This document shows positions 26,101 to 34,227 of a stretch of 64,000 bases of DNA, one piece after another (the stretch's first letter is position 1; every line of letters begins with the position of its first letter). The notes beneath the pieces are model-generated. The model had not been told where the DNA came from. It searched no databases and worked only from the letters and a program-made list of their open reading frames with translations. Source of the DNA: Holacanthus passer (lineage: Eukaryota > Chordata > Actinopteri > Pomacanthidae); the NCBI GenBank assembly GCA_025331565.1, contig JAFREQ010000021.1, forward strand, positions 248,001 through 312,000, written 5' to 3'. A program made the position numbers and the translations under genes.

Positions 26101-29100
26101 TTCAGTCAAGATAAATCTTCTTAACTAAAATTAAAATCCATCTAGAGAATGTGGCACATCACCGCAGACAAAAAATGTTTTATTGTACTACAGTAAAAAC
26201 AAAACCTTGTTCCACAGGATGCAAAGCGTGACCTGACCAGGTAAAATCAGCTTTGTCTGAAGCAACAAGCTACACCAAGGAATAGCTAATAAACACATTT
26301 TAGCATCATTGTAATCAGAGTCAAGATACCCAGATAGAAATTTGACATTTATCAACATTGCTGTCACTTCAGCGATGCCCTTGTTTTGTGGAGTCTGACA
26401 CAACTTTCTTATCTTGGCATGCAAGGACAAACCCTTTAGCATCATGAGGCCCAATACTTCAATGTGTCATGTTGTTTAGTCTTACTTCTGATGACGTGGG
26501 CACAAATCTGTGCTGTACAGATCTACAACCCTGCCAAAACTCTAGGTTCCCCTCACTTATATAATATCCCATCCTTTATGAACATACCTTGTGTTGTGAG
26601 CTGGTGGTGGTCATCTCGCTTTCGGTTTTGTCGGCATCTGGCTCCTCATCACTGCCTTCCTCTGGACTGCTAACCTGTCCTGAAGTGGCCTCCTGAGCCT
26701 CAGTTTCTCCTGTTGGTTCGTCCTGCTCCATGTCCTCGCTTTCCTCCTCCACATAGAGGGAGTCAGGCTGGCTGACGGGCTCATTAGGACTAGTAGATGC
26801 CATAACACTGCCTTCCCTTTCCACTGATGCTGTAAGCATGTAGAGGGTGTTAGGTGTACTAGGTGGGGTGGCATCTGTAGGGGTGACAACATCTTGGGGC
26901 GCAGGATCAGCTTCATTTGTTGAAGGTTTAGTATCAGTTAAGGCCTCTTTGTCAGATTTGCTCGTTGACGTTGTGGGGGTGACTGATGCAGTCTGGTCAA
27001 GTGGAAGTGAGATGTTACCACTCACAGTCGGCTGCTGTACCTTGACAGGCGGCGCTGCTGTCACAGAGGTTTTATTGACAGAGCACTGCAACTGATCTTT
27101 CTGGCTGCTAAGAGCCACAGACGCACATAAAGAGTCTGCTGCTGAGACAGTTTTGGGAAGGCACTCCTCAGACACTGTGCCAGACCAAGAGCTGTGGGCA
27201 TTGGCCAGCTTGCCGGCCGCATTCTGTTGCTTGGACACCTTTGCCAAAAGGGAGGGTGGGTGTTTCAGGAGAGGAGTTTCTCCCGGTTTAAGAAGGAGTA
27301 GCTTTGGATTCATAATACCAGAGGGGGTGAGTGGTGCCGAAAGTCTCTGGTTTGGTTTCTGTGGCCCCAGCAACATTCTGAATACTCTGTGATGGAGTCT
27401 CTGTCAGAGCAGGCTTTGTGACTTCTGGGGTCTGATTTTCTACGTGAGAAACATGTACTGAAACAGCACTGGACGATTCCATTCCTATGTCCTCACCAGT
27501 AGCCACTGGGGATATGAGAGATAATGTACCAGCTGTTGCTTCTGCTTCCTGTTTTTGGGAAACCGTTACTGGAGAATCACTCACCTCTGTTTGGTTTTGC
27601 ACTGCTGCATTGACCTGTGAGTTAGGTGTCACAGCTTGTAGACTGGTGTCTGTCTGTTCAACAGTCAATGAGTCAGATGTAACAGCAGCTACTTCAACTA
27701 AACAAACCTCACTTGAGTTAGCCACTTCAACAGCTTGGTTTGTATCCAATACCAAATGCTGCCTAACAGCAGCCACCCTTGTGTTTTGTATGGACAAATT
27801 ATGGGAATTTTTGTTAGAGCAAGCCGGTGTTTGATTTGCATCATGTGATGAAGGCAAGGGCTGCTGGGAAATAATGACCGTGTCACCTTCATTAATTGTA
27901 TGAATAGACGTTTCAAGATGGGACTCTGGGTCCTCTTTGACAGTGTACTCCTCAGAGGTTTCTATTAATGCGTTGAATAAGTTCACCTCGTATCCTGGAG
28001 AGTGAGGCATCTGTGCACTACTACTGGCGCAGACTGTTTCCTCAGCAACCTCCTCAACCAGGCCGCAAAACTCATACACTTCCACAGGTTGTGAGTGTAG
28101 CTCAATATCTGCCTGAACACTTTCTTCATACAGCTTTGGTTCTCCAGTAGAGAGTTCGGAACTCAACTCATCAACAATGGCAGCTTCACAAACACTGCCG
28201 TCTTCTCGTTGTACGAGGTAACTCTGATTCAGGTGCATGTTAGACCAGTCCCCACTGATATGAGCCTCCTCTCTGACAACCACAATTTCTTGAGCATCAG
28301 CAGAATGCACAAGTTCAGCAGTCAGTGGTGTCTCTGTTGTGAGGACTTGGTCAGAGGATTGAGATGTTTCTGCTTCCACAACCTGCTCCACCTGCATTGA
28401 GACATCTAGGCCTGTGTCAGATGAACAGGGTGCAGCAGAGGGTTTTGAGGAACTCTCCTGTGTGGAAGAGCACTCTGACATCATTGTGGAGTCAGATGAG
28501 GAGGTGGCAGTTACAGTTTGTTCTTCCTTCGTGCTACTCTCCACCTGCTCTCCTTCAATGGGAGTGCAGCTCCTCTGGATGTTGCCATCTTCTCTGTTGG
28601 ACACCGAGTCTCCTTTTCCAGGAGTGTATAATCCAGGAAGCGATTCTCTTGCCTTTGGGGCCTCAAGTATTTCAGCTGAAGGAGGTTGTGTTTCTTTGTG
28701 AGAAATGTCATCAAGCTCTTTAACACGCTCACACATCTCAACTGATTCCAACGAATTAGCTTTTTGTATTCCTCTGGCATCATTTGAGAGCTCTTTGATG
28801 ATTTTAGGTTGTGTTTTTGACATGTCAGTTTGTTTAATCTGGCTGTTGTCAGATGAGGGTAAGGGGAGCGGAGACGATTTTGAGTCCTGGTGGCCACCTG
28901 CCTGCTCCGCAGCACCTGGTGGAGGTATATGGCTGCCTTGATTTTTGAGGACAAGTGGATCCCTGTCAGACTGCTCCATAGCCCCATGTTCCGTGGTGTC
29001 TCGGACTTTGAAACCCTGAACACCTGATTGTGGGACAGATGGAGATGAGGCTGTGAAACAGATTTGAGATGGGGGTTGAGGGAGAATATTTCCGCCTGTG

Positions 29101-30236
29101 TGCTCTTTTCCACCAAGTTCCATGTTTGTTCCAGTCTCTTGTTTATATTCCAATGTGACGGACTGTTTCTCCTTTGTCCCCGTAATAACCACAAGTCCAG
29201 CACCTTCTCTAAGTGGCTGAATCTGGTTTGTCTGGCTATATGAGTGGCTTTTCTCTTTATCAGTTTGTGACCCGTATTGCAACTCTTGCACTGTGCTGTC
29301 AATCTGTGTATCTTGTGTGAGAGGAGGACAAAGGGAGGGTGGAAGCCTTTGCATCTCAGCAGAGGTACTACAGTCCTCATTGAGGGATGTTGGCAAAGAT
29401 CTCGAAACTCCGACAACTTCGGCAACACTCTCCTCAGCGGGGACTTCTTCTGAGGTGCTGTCCTTAGAGTCGGTGCTGATCGGGAGAGTCTCAGGCAAGT
29501 TGGTCGGAGGGGCGTCCTCCATGCTGAGGAATGCTGAGTCGTTGCTCTCCGGCAATGGCACAGTGGACGGATTGGTGAACGGAGGGACAGGGCGGGGGGC
29601 AGCTGCGACCGGCTGCGGGGCATGCCGAGGTGACTCCCCAGCCACATTCTGTGCAGCCTGGGGGTTGCCACCCAGCACATCCACAGCCGGAGGGGCACGC
29701 TGCCGCACCGCCTCCTCCCCAGAGCTTCCTTCCTCTGTGCTGCCCCGACTACACACTGCACCTGTGGGCGATACAGGTTGTTAACAAAGTGTCTGGACCA
29801 AGTGGGTAATTTATTGAGAGGCTAAAAATGAACAGAGCATAAAAAACTCAGCACAAAGAAAAAATCTTTTGGAGATCAGGCAGACAGTCACTGTGCTGTT
29901 TCTGTGTGTGTGGTTTTATTCAAATACAGGACATTGTATTCTCCTCACCGCCTACTGGCCATCCGACTCACTATTTTAGAAAAGGCAAAAAGACATGGCA
30001 TGCGTCTACTTCTATGTCAAAACAATCAGATTTTCTGGTAGAAAACAGTCAACAATGACTAAGACAAAGGAAATCTCATAACCAAGCCATCATTAAATGT
30101 TGGACATAATGTTACACTCAGAAGGGACTGAAAATGTGTGCAAAACAACAACTTCTCACCTGTCTGTGGTGTGAGACACAGATCTTCTGTGCTTTCTACT
30201 TCCAGGATGCTGAAATTAGGGTCCCCTCCACATATT
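3294..30236 (-). CDS. srcap: SRCAP, Snf2-related chromatin-remodelling ATPase (33 coding exons)
   Basis: SRCAP is the catalytic subunit of the nuclear complex that exchanges H2A-H2B for H2A.Z-H2B in nucleosomes. In order the protein shows a long acidic Ser/Thr-rich N-terminus, an HSA helix domain (binds actin/Arp proteins), acidic linkers, ATPase lobe 1 (DEMGLGKT, DEAQ box), a long Pro-rich insert typical of the INO80/SWR1 class, ATPase lobe 2 (GADT and RIGQT motifs), and a very long C-terminal exon with three AT-hooks. All junctions assigned have GT/AG ends and matching phases, except a frame switch inside exon 2. From exon 3 onward the model is about 3,341 residues, close to human SRCAP (about 3,230); exons 1-2 add about 1,080. 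The initiator ATG is not resolved. fbrs lies immediately upstream, as in human. Confidence 0.96.
8615..11514 (-). CDS. srcap: srcap exons 25-32: ATPase lobe 2 and post-helicase helices
   Basis: Exons at 11201-11514, 10876-11078, 10332-10501, 9988-10184, 9636-9750, 9209-9334, 8851-9027 and 8615-8698 splice in phase. Exon 27 carries GKLQTL and RVLIFTQMTRMLDVLEQFL, the start of helicase lobe 2. Exon 28 carries STRSGGVGVNLTGADT and RCHRIGQTRDVHIYR (motifs V and VI with the arginine finger). Exon 29 carries RLISERTVEENILKKA. Exons 30-32 are acidic, coiled helices that lead into the C-terminal exon. Every ATPase-critical residue I can check is present, so the enzyme looks functional. Confidence 0.95.
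11772..16122 (-). CDS. srcap: srcap exons 18-24: proline-rich insert between the two ATPase lobes
   Basis: Exons at 15953-16122, 15075-15226, 14725-14940, 14377-14541, 13553-13651, 13000-13329 and 11772-11947. The insert starts with RCDLSMFDLVGLESRVSRY and PRHKVSRQLI, recognisable from mammalian SRCAP, then becomes rich in Pro, Ala, Ser, Thr and Gln. A conserved island, SPDMQARLP joined to SGEVVSIAQLASLAGRP across the exon 20/21 junction, confirms the splice. The split-ATPase layout is the hallmark of the INO80/SWR1 class; in yeast Swr1 the insert recruits RuvBL-type AAA+ proteins. The weakest boundary is exon 22, where donor gtacgt was chosen over a nearby alternative. Confidence 0.88.
12335..12530. 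repeat. Possible MITE-like repeat in a srcap intron
   Basis: The stretch has related ends (gtgtttacatgcac... and ...cgtacacatgcagcaggtcagtaatcag) around a short core, a pattern I associate with small fish DNA transposons. It has no coding content. The surrounding intron (11948-12999) shows nothing else. Confidence 0.3.
15618..15670 (+). repeat. LINE/SINE-like 3' tail, copy 1
   Basis: Contains tttccccactgtgggacg and aataaagg followed by ttatcttatctta. The same block recurs at 39045-39090 and, inverted, at 50459-50508. It resembles the conserved 3' tail of common fish LINE/SINE families. Confidence 0.6.
16278..19833 (-). CDS. srcap: srcap exons 13-17: ATPase lobe 1
   Basis: Exons at 19656-19833, 19365-19501, 18990-19159, 16589-16918 and 16278-16464. 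Exon 13 has LREYQHIGLDWLVTMYEKK and the Walker A sequence ADEMGLGKT (DEMGLGKT at 19699-19722). Exon 14 has HLIIVPTSVMLNWEMELKRW (motif Ia). Exon 15 has the Walker B sequence ILDEAQNIKN (DEAQ at 19043-19054). Exon 16 has RRLLLTGTPLQNSLMELWSL (motif III) and the brace region. Exon 17 has LMQLRKVCNHPNLFDPRP. Conservation with human SRCAP is very high through this stretch. The 2.1-kb intron between exons 15 and 16 is the largest inside the core and holds a repeat (about 17050-17560). Confidence 0.97.
17050..17560 (+). repeat. Interspersed repeat in the srcap intron between exons 15 and 16
   Basis: A 0.5-kb block starting gcactgattgatttttctgg and ending about gggttcatcactacaatc. It contains acaagctgcaaacacagc, ccagcagaaccataaa, tggtctccaccaaatcctga and gaccgcatcaaatcagc. 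I recognise this order of blocks as a repeat found in many percomorph fish sequences (from memory). The rest of the 2.1-kb intron shows no gene. Confidence 0.4.
20038..23902 (-). CDS. srcap: srcap exons 5-12: HSA domain and acidic linkers
   Basis: Exons at 23717-23902, 23409-23549, 22902-23094, 21952-22121, 21538-21631, 21253-21342, 20467-20640 and 20038-20264. Exons 5-7 form the HSA domain: PRPKVHWDYLCEEMQWLSAD, RRWKRGVARK, RMVMRHHEELRQKEE and LQLDFIVGQTEKYSDLLSKS. HSA helices bind nuclear actin and Arp proteins in SWR1/INO80 remodellers. Exons 8-12 are dominated by Glu, Asp and Ser, with DDEETIEVEEQQEGNDAE and EDEEDTIAAQE recognisable from mammalian SRCAP; acidic linkers of this kind contact H2A.Z-H2B dimers. 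Exon 12 ends with ESLQPKGYTLATTK just before the ATPase. All eight junctions are in phase. Confidence 0.96.
24030..24640 (+). mobile_element. Degenerate hAT-superfamily transposase remnant in a srcap intron
   Basis: Within the intron 23903-25235, plus-strand translation near 24340-24425 gives APTVAAERLFSTTGDTTQQR, close to the hAT C-terminal dimerisation signature (usually A-P-(T/S)-x(3)-E-R-x-F-S-x-A-G-(D/N)). Upstream sequence looks like a decayed body of the same element, with stops and frame breaks. No intact open frame remains and I cannot see clean terminal inverted repeats. It lies antisense to srcap. Confidence 0.6.
25236..25501 (-). CDS. srcap: srcap exons 3-4: start of the region alignable to mammalian SRCAP
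   Basis: Exon 3 is 25411-25501 (begins VRQWIADRVTANSSPVSPS) and exon 4 is 25236-25300 (ends RHTDMAELAKH). They are separated by a 110-bp intron whose acceptor has a strong pyrimidine tract (ttcctcctcttcccaccag). Exon 3 resembles the human N-terminal segment with NPVSP followed by a serine run, and exon 4 resembles the human AEIAEQAKH segment before the HSA domain. The intron is required: the frame of exon 4 meets a TGA just upstream of 25406, while the frame of exon 3 would leave exon 4 out of phase with exon 5. Confidence 0.8.
26588..29761 (-). CDS. srcap: srcap exon 2: giant N-terminal acidic/Ser-Thr-rich exon with a frame switch
   Basis: The exon is bounded by acceptor (cccacag before 29761) and donor (AAG then gtatgt at 26587). 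From 29761 to about 27350 one frame is open (about 800 residues, begins GAVCSRGSTEEGSSGEE). That frame stops at TAA 27288-27290. From about 27390 to 26588 a second frame is open (KLLLLKPGETPLLKHPPSLL to TTTSSQHK). The second frame ends in phase 0 and joins exon 3 correctly. It is rich in Glu, Ser, Thr, Gln and Pro, with no domain I recognise. Human SRCAP has no equivalent that I recall. The phase-compatible donor and shared composition argue for srcap rather than a separate gene. Confidence 0.7.
30160..30236 (-). CDS. srcap: srcap exon 1 of the modelled CDS (77 bp)
   Basis: This small exon has a tcag acceptor and a gtgaga donor and ends in phase 1, which fits exon 2. The in-frame translation is acidic and open (PNFSILEVESTEDLCLTP). 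It contains no in-frame ATG, and its start phase (2) does not fit the candidate 5' exon at 31752. Either another small coding exon lies between 30237 and 31751, or translation starts inside exon 2; the first in-frame ATG there is at 29522 in a strong context (A at -3, G at +4). Confidence 0.55.
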
Positions 30237-31751
30237 CTGAGGAAGCGAAAACAGACACGGGTGACAACTTTATTACTGAACTCAGACGACCAATTGCATA
30301 TCTCTTGACTTCACAATTAAAAACTGATGCAGCGAGCTGTGTGTGCATGCCACACCACATAAGTGCATGAGGATCACAGTGAGTTTTATCATAAAGGAGC
30401 TAGAATACATTTCATTAGATTTGATATTAGTAAACAAAAATATCCCAATGTGTGGGACGATGAGTGTCACGTCACGAGAGCAGCAGCACTCAGATGGCTA
30501 TATGCTGTGACAAGGCTAGCAACTCCTGCTAAGACTGTAGTTGGTGTATTTGGCTGTGTTTTACTGGGGGATCTGCAGCAGTAATAAAAATACTGAGTGA
30601 AGCTGCACTAAACCAGCAGCTCCAGGTTGCATTTTACTGCAGTCGCCCACAGGAAGATGTTAGAAATTCTGCAGCACGCGTTCTCGAGCTAAAAGCCGGT
30701 GACCAAGCGTGCGGGCCTGCACTCATTCATTTCATGCTCTCATACATGTAAATATGATCCATTTTAGCTTAGCTGTAGCCACATGAACTTGTAGATCACC
30801 ATCTACATTGAGAAACTGCATCTTTATTCAGTAGGCATGTGCATTGGCTGCGTATTGGGGTGAAAGAGATGAAATATGAATCGACTTTTCCTTCCTATCC
30901 GAGTGTGGAAATGAGAGCACAAGCAGCTCGGGATCGTGCTCTTTTGCAAAAGCAACACGATTTAAATGAACGTTAAAAGCTGCCGGTTTGGCTAGTTAGC
31001 TAGCTAACGTTAGCTTTTACAAAAACACCGCTCGGGTGGCACTTGAGGAAAAACCTGCTAACTAGCAAGGTAGAAGAGTTAGTAGGGTGCGTTCTTTGGA
31101 TGCGCAGGCGCCCCATCATCCCACCCGCTGTTATGTAATGATCCGGCCTCAGAAAAGCCCGTTTACACACCGACACGTTTGAGAAGTTTGTTCGCAAAGA
31201 GACAAAAACATGCGAAAAAAGTCGCATTAAAACCCGCTTCTGCACTACAGAGAGGAGGGAGGGGGGGCAATCACTCGTGACGTCATTGCGTGGGGTCAAA
31301 TCTGTTTCTGCGAAAATAAATGAGTTAAAATTATTCCGTTTTAAACACAAAGCGTTATTAGTTTTTATGTAAGTACAAAAAAGAACAAAAAGCAACGTTA
31401 GAAAGTTCCATATAAATTTTGCAATGATTATACGGGGATTTAAGGGGGCCCACACCGGTCCACGGCTGGCTCTTCAGAAGCGACGGTGAGGAAATGATGG
31501 TTCAATGGTGATTTGTTTCGTTAGGTACAGTTTAAATCGGAATTTATTCCGTGTTCTGGCTTTTCATTTCGGCGTCCCGTCTTGGTTCAATGTAGCGTCA
31601 ACAAATTTCAAGGCACTCCGTTCAAAAATACAACCAAGCACGATGCAGCCTGATTGTGTCCTTCCGTCCGTCGCAGCCCCCCCTCAATTCCCCCATTACT
31701 TCCTCCTTGCCCCCCTCCCTTTCAAGGCCGCCATCTTAAGTTCCCACCTAC
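30237..31751 (-). other. srcap: srcap first intron region, CpG-rich
   Basis: No exon is resolved here, although a missing coding start could be hidden in it. The right half carries promoter-proximal motifs: a GCTAACGTTAGC palindrome at 31003-31014, a consensus CRE (TGACGTCA) at 31278-31285, and a YY1-type GCCGCCATCTT at 31727-31737 that lies just inside the intron relative to the donor at 31751. Confidence 0.45.
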
Positions 31752-31960
31752 CTGAAATTTCCGACCGATTTTCTTTTACTAAATTCTCGCTGAAGGAGTC
31801 GTCATCCGCGTAAAATCGCACTCAATCCGTGATGCCAGTAATCCGAACTGTCTCCCGGTACCCAACGAGGTAGCAGCCGGTCTGTGTGGAGAAGTTAAAA
31901 TCCGGAGCGGCAGAGACTGAGTTTCGGCGCAGAATGTCGCGGACGCGGGGAGGAGACTTT
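31752..31960 (-). other. srcap: Candidate 5' noncoding exon of srcap
   Basis: Read on the minus strand, this GC-rich stretch ends in GGAAATTTCAG followed by a strong donor, GTAGGT, at 31751-31746. No frame gives an ATG-initiated open frame that reaches the donor in the phase needed by the next exon, so I call it 5' UTR. The outer boundary (about 31960-32010) is a guess from the promoter motifs. Confidence 0.5.
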
Positions 31961-32040
31961 ACGCAGCGAAATGGAGGCGAAGCGCTGCTGCTGACAAAGT
32001 ACAGAACCGCCGGAAATCTCGCGAGATGTCGGCAAGCGCG
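31960..32040 (-). promoter_or_regulatory. srcap: srcap core promoter with TCTCGCGAGA and ETS motifs
   Basis: The palindrome TCTCGCGAGA lies at 32017-32026, and CCGGAA (ETS-type) at 32010-32015. TCTCGCGAGA is an established housekeeping CpG-island promoter element (bound by BANP in mammals). Upstream sequence (beyond 32041) abruptly turns AT-rich, which places the promoter edge here. Confidence 0.6.
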
Positions 32041-33300
32041 CCTCTTGAAATGTTGATATTTTGATCGCCGTTCGCTTTTATTAAATATCGCAATTTAATG
32101 CTTTTATTTTCATTTTAAAGGTGAATTATATAAACATGACTGTGATAATCCGCAAAACGATTATAATAGGTCATATTGTTTGTATTGTCATATTGTTATT
32201 GTCAGCCTCTGTCCACATAGAAGAATAGTTCATAGATATATTTGCTTGATCCTTCATGAACAGTTCTGATAGTTCTGAATAAACTTTTTTCCTTAAATTT
32301 ATTATTTAGAGATTTATTATTATTATTGCTAAAGCCCAAAGAAAATTAGTGCTCCTGCTTATTCCCTTTAATTGCAGGATTATTATGACAGGTGGTGCAG
32401 AATTTCTTTTAGATAATAAATTGAAATTCAAGTGTCCAACTAACTTGTCATTTTGCGTGTCAGGAAGTAGTTTAGCTGAGATAGTAAGTATGATTCATTA
32501 AATGAAGCTGAAACAATTAGGTGATTGAGAGATTTTTTTTAAAAATCAAATTGGCCAAAAATTCACTGGTTACAGCTAAAATATAAATACTTGCTCAGTT
32601 TCTTGGTCTTCTCAGATAATAAACATATCATTGGGCTTTGGATTCACTTTCAATGTCAGCTTAGTGTCTGAAAAACTGTGATTGATATTTTTTTTTATCA
32701 TTGATTGGAATTTTACATACTAAACGATTAATCCAGAAAATAACTATCAGAAGAATAAATGGAACAGTCGCTATCCTCATATTATATGACTCAGAACAAA
32801 AGACCCACACAACAGAGTAAACAACAATTCATTTAATAATTAATCTTTGTGGTCTCTAGGGGAGGGGTTTGAAAGGTATAAAATGGTCATATTAAAATAA
32901 TCGACCCAGTCTTTTCCCTCTCAGGATACCCACTGTCTAGCTGTCTTTTGACACAAGTACATATATTTTTTTTCAGTTCTTCAGCAGATGTCCCACTTAT
33001 CCATGTATATAACTTATTCTTGTTGGTGAAACAACTTGACAGTTCAATGTACAAGGCTCCCATAGTCCCAAATGGATATAACACACAACCAATGACACAC
33101 AGGCAAACCTCCCTCTCAGCATAATAAAGTCATAGATGAGATCCTTGAAGAGGCCAGTGGCAATGGATACGGCTTAATGCTCACAAGCATTAAAAGTTTT
33201 CTGTGAAGCAAGCCTTTCGCTTTGTCTTTTGCATGACTTTAAACAGATTACTACCTGGGGAGAGAGTACTGGTTGATACCCGAAACAAAGACAAATAACA
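32041..33300. other. Intergenic region between srcap promoter and fbrs 3' end
   Basis: AT-rich, with no gene model supported. It contains one interspersed repeat (about 32495-32760, listed separately). Short open frames have no recognisable content. Confidence 0.6.
32495..32760 (-). repeat. Interspersed repeat, copy A (same family as 53885-54115)
   Basis: The stretch runs from a gctgaaacaattaggtgattga end, through ccaaaaattcactggttacagc and cattgggctttggattc, to aaacgattaatccagaaaataac. These blocks correspond in reverse order and orientation to those of the copy in the chmp2a first intron. I recognise the pattern (terminal 'gattaatcgatt'-type ends around a short unique core) as a common fish interspersed repeat, from memory only. 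Confidence 0.5.
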
Positions 33301-33304
33301 TAAC

Positions 33305-34227
33305 AGTGAATATATTTATTATTATAGAAGATAATTAATGTTAAGAATAATAATTACAAAGGCAATTTCTCTAGACTACTATAATCTGGTCCTGCACATA
33401 TAGTCAAGAGGAGACTGGGAAACAGTTACAGGAAGCTCTAAAATACTGTGTTCACTCACACAGTGTAGCACAGTTCATTTCGCCATTCATCCTTTGAAAA
33501 CAAAAAACAAGCCAAAAAAGGTTGAATCTCATTATCAGTGAAGCTGAGGGGGTTGGGTTTAGATTTTTGGGTAAAGCAGGTAACTGAGGTGCGATGCTTA
33601 CCGATCTTCATTAAATGGTCTCATCAGTAATTTGTCTTTTCACAATGACAAAAAGACACCAAGACAGAACAGAAAGCACCACTTTACCACTGTATTTCTA
33701 AAGACCCTCATCCACAATACCTAATCAGCGTTGATTTATGTAGAGGAGGGCTTTATAGTTTCCCATGAGTTAACCAAGCTTAGGATGAACTCTTGACATG
33801 TTTTCACAGTGTACATCCCTCTGGAAGTCATTTCCAATCCACCTGGAAAAGGCTTGCTTAAAAGCATGGATCATAAATCACCTGACAAATGAAAAAAGCT
33901 GTCCTCTGCCTCTTCATACAGCTTTCAAAATTGACTACTGTAATAACCAACAGCCAGTATAAAATAAAAATACACCAAGGATGCACAGAAACCATGTACC
34001 TTTAAATTGCACTGATAGAACCATTGCGCATATTCCAAGTCTTGCATTTCCCTCCCTACCATCACCTCCAGCCAGTCACAGTTACCCTTTTTGGGGGGAC
34101 TGGAGCTGGTTTGGTTGTGTAACTGGGAGGGCAGGGTTTAATAGTCTGCAAGAGGAAAAGGGGGCAGGTTGAGAGCAGCACAGTGATCCTGACATTTCCC
34201 TTAATCTCCTCCAGTGTTGTCCCTGTA
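33305..34227 (-). other. fbrs: fbrs 3' UTR with candidate poly(A) signal
   Basis: Noncoding sequence downstream of the fbrs stop. Minus-strand AATAAA (TTTATT on the plus strand) occurs at about 33313 within an AT-rich block. No other gene is visible here. Confidence 0.45.

Noticed and set aside
28511..29761. 416-codon alternative frame within srcap exon 2
   Set aside because: Its composition is Leu/Arg/Ser-rich and unlike the flanking coding exons, while the overlapping frame is acidic, longer, and continues in phase from the upstream exon.
26576..29784. Separate gene (for example prr14) upstream of srcap
   Set aside because: The exon has no similarity I can see to PRR14, has no stop or poly(A) signal of its own in the frame that matters, and its donor is phase-compatible with the srcap exon at 25411-25501.
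31000..31455. 151-codon minus-strand open frame in the srcap 5' region
   Set aside because: No recognisable content; it overlaps CpG-rich regulatory sequence and lacks fitting splice phases.
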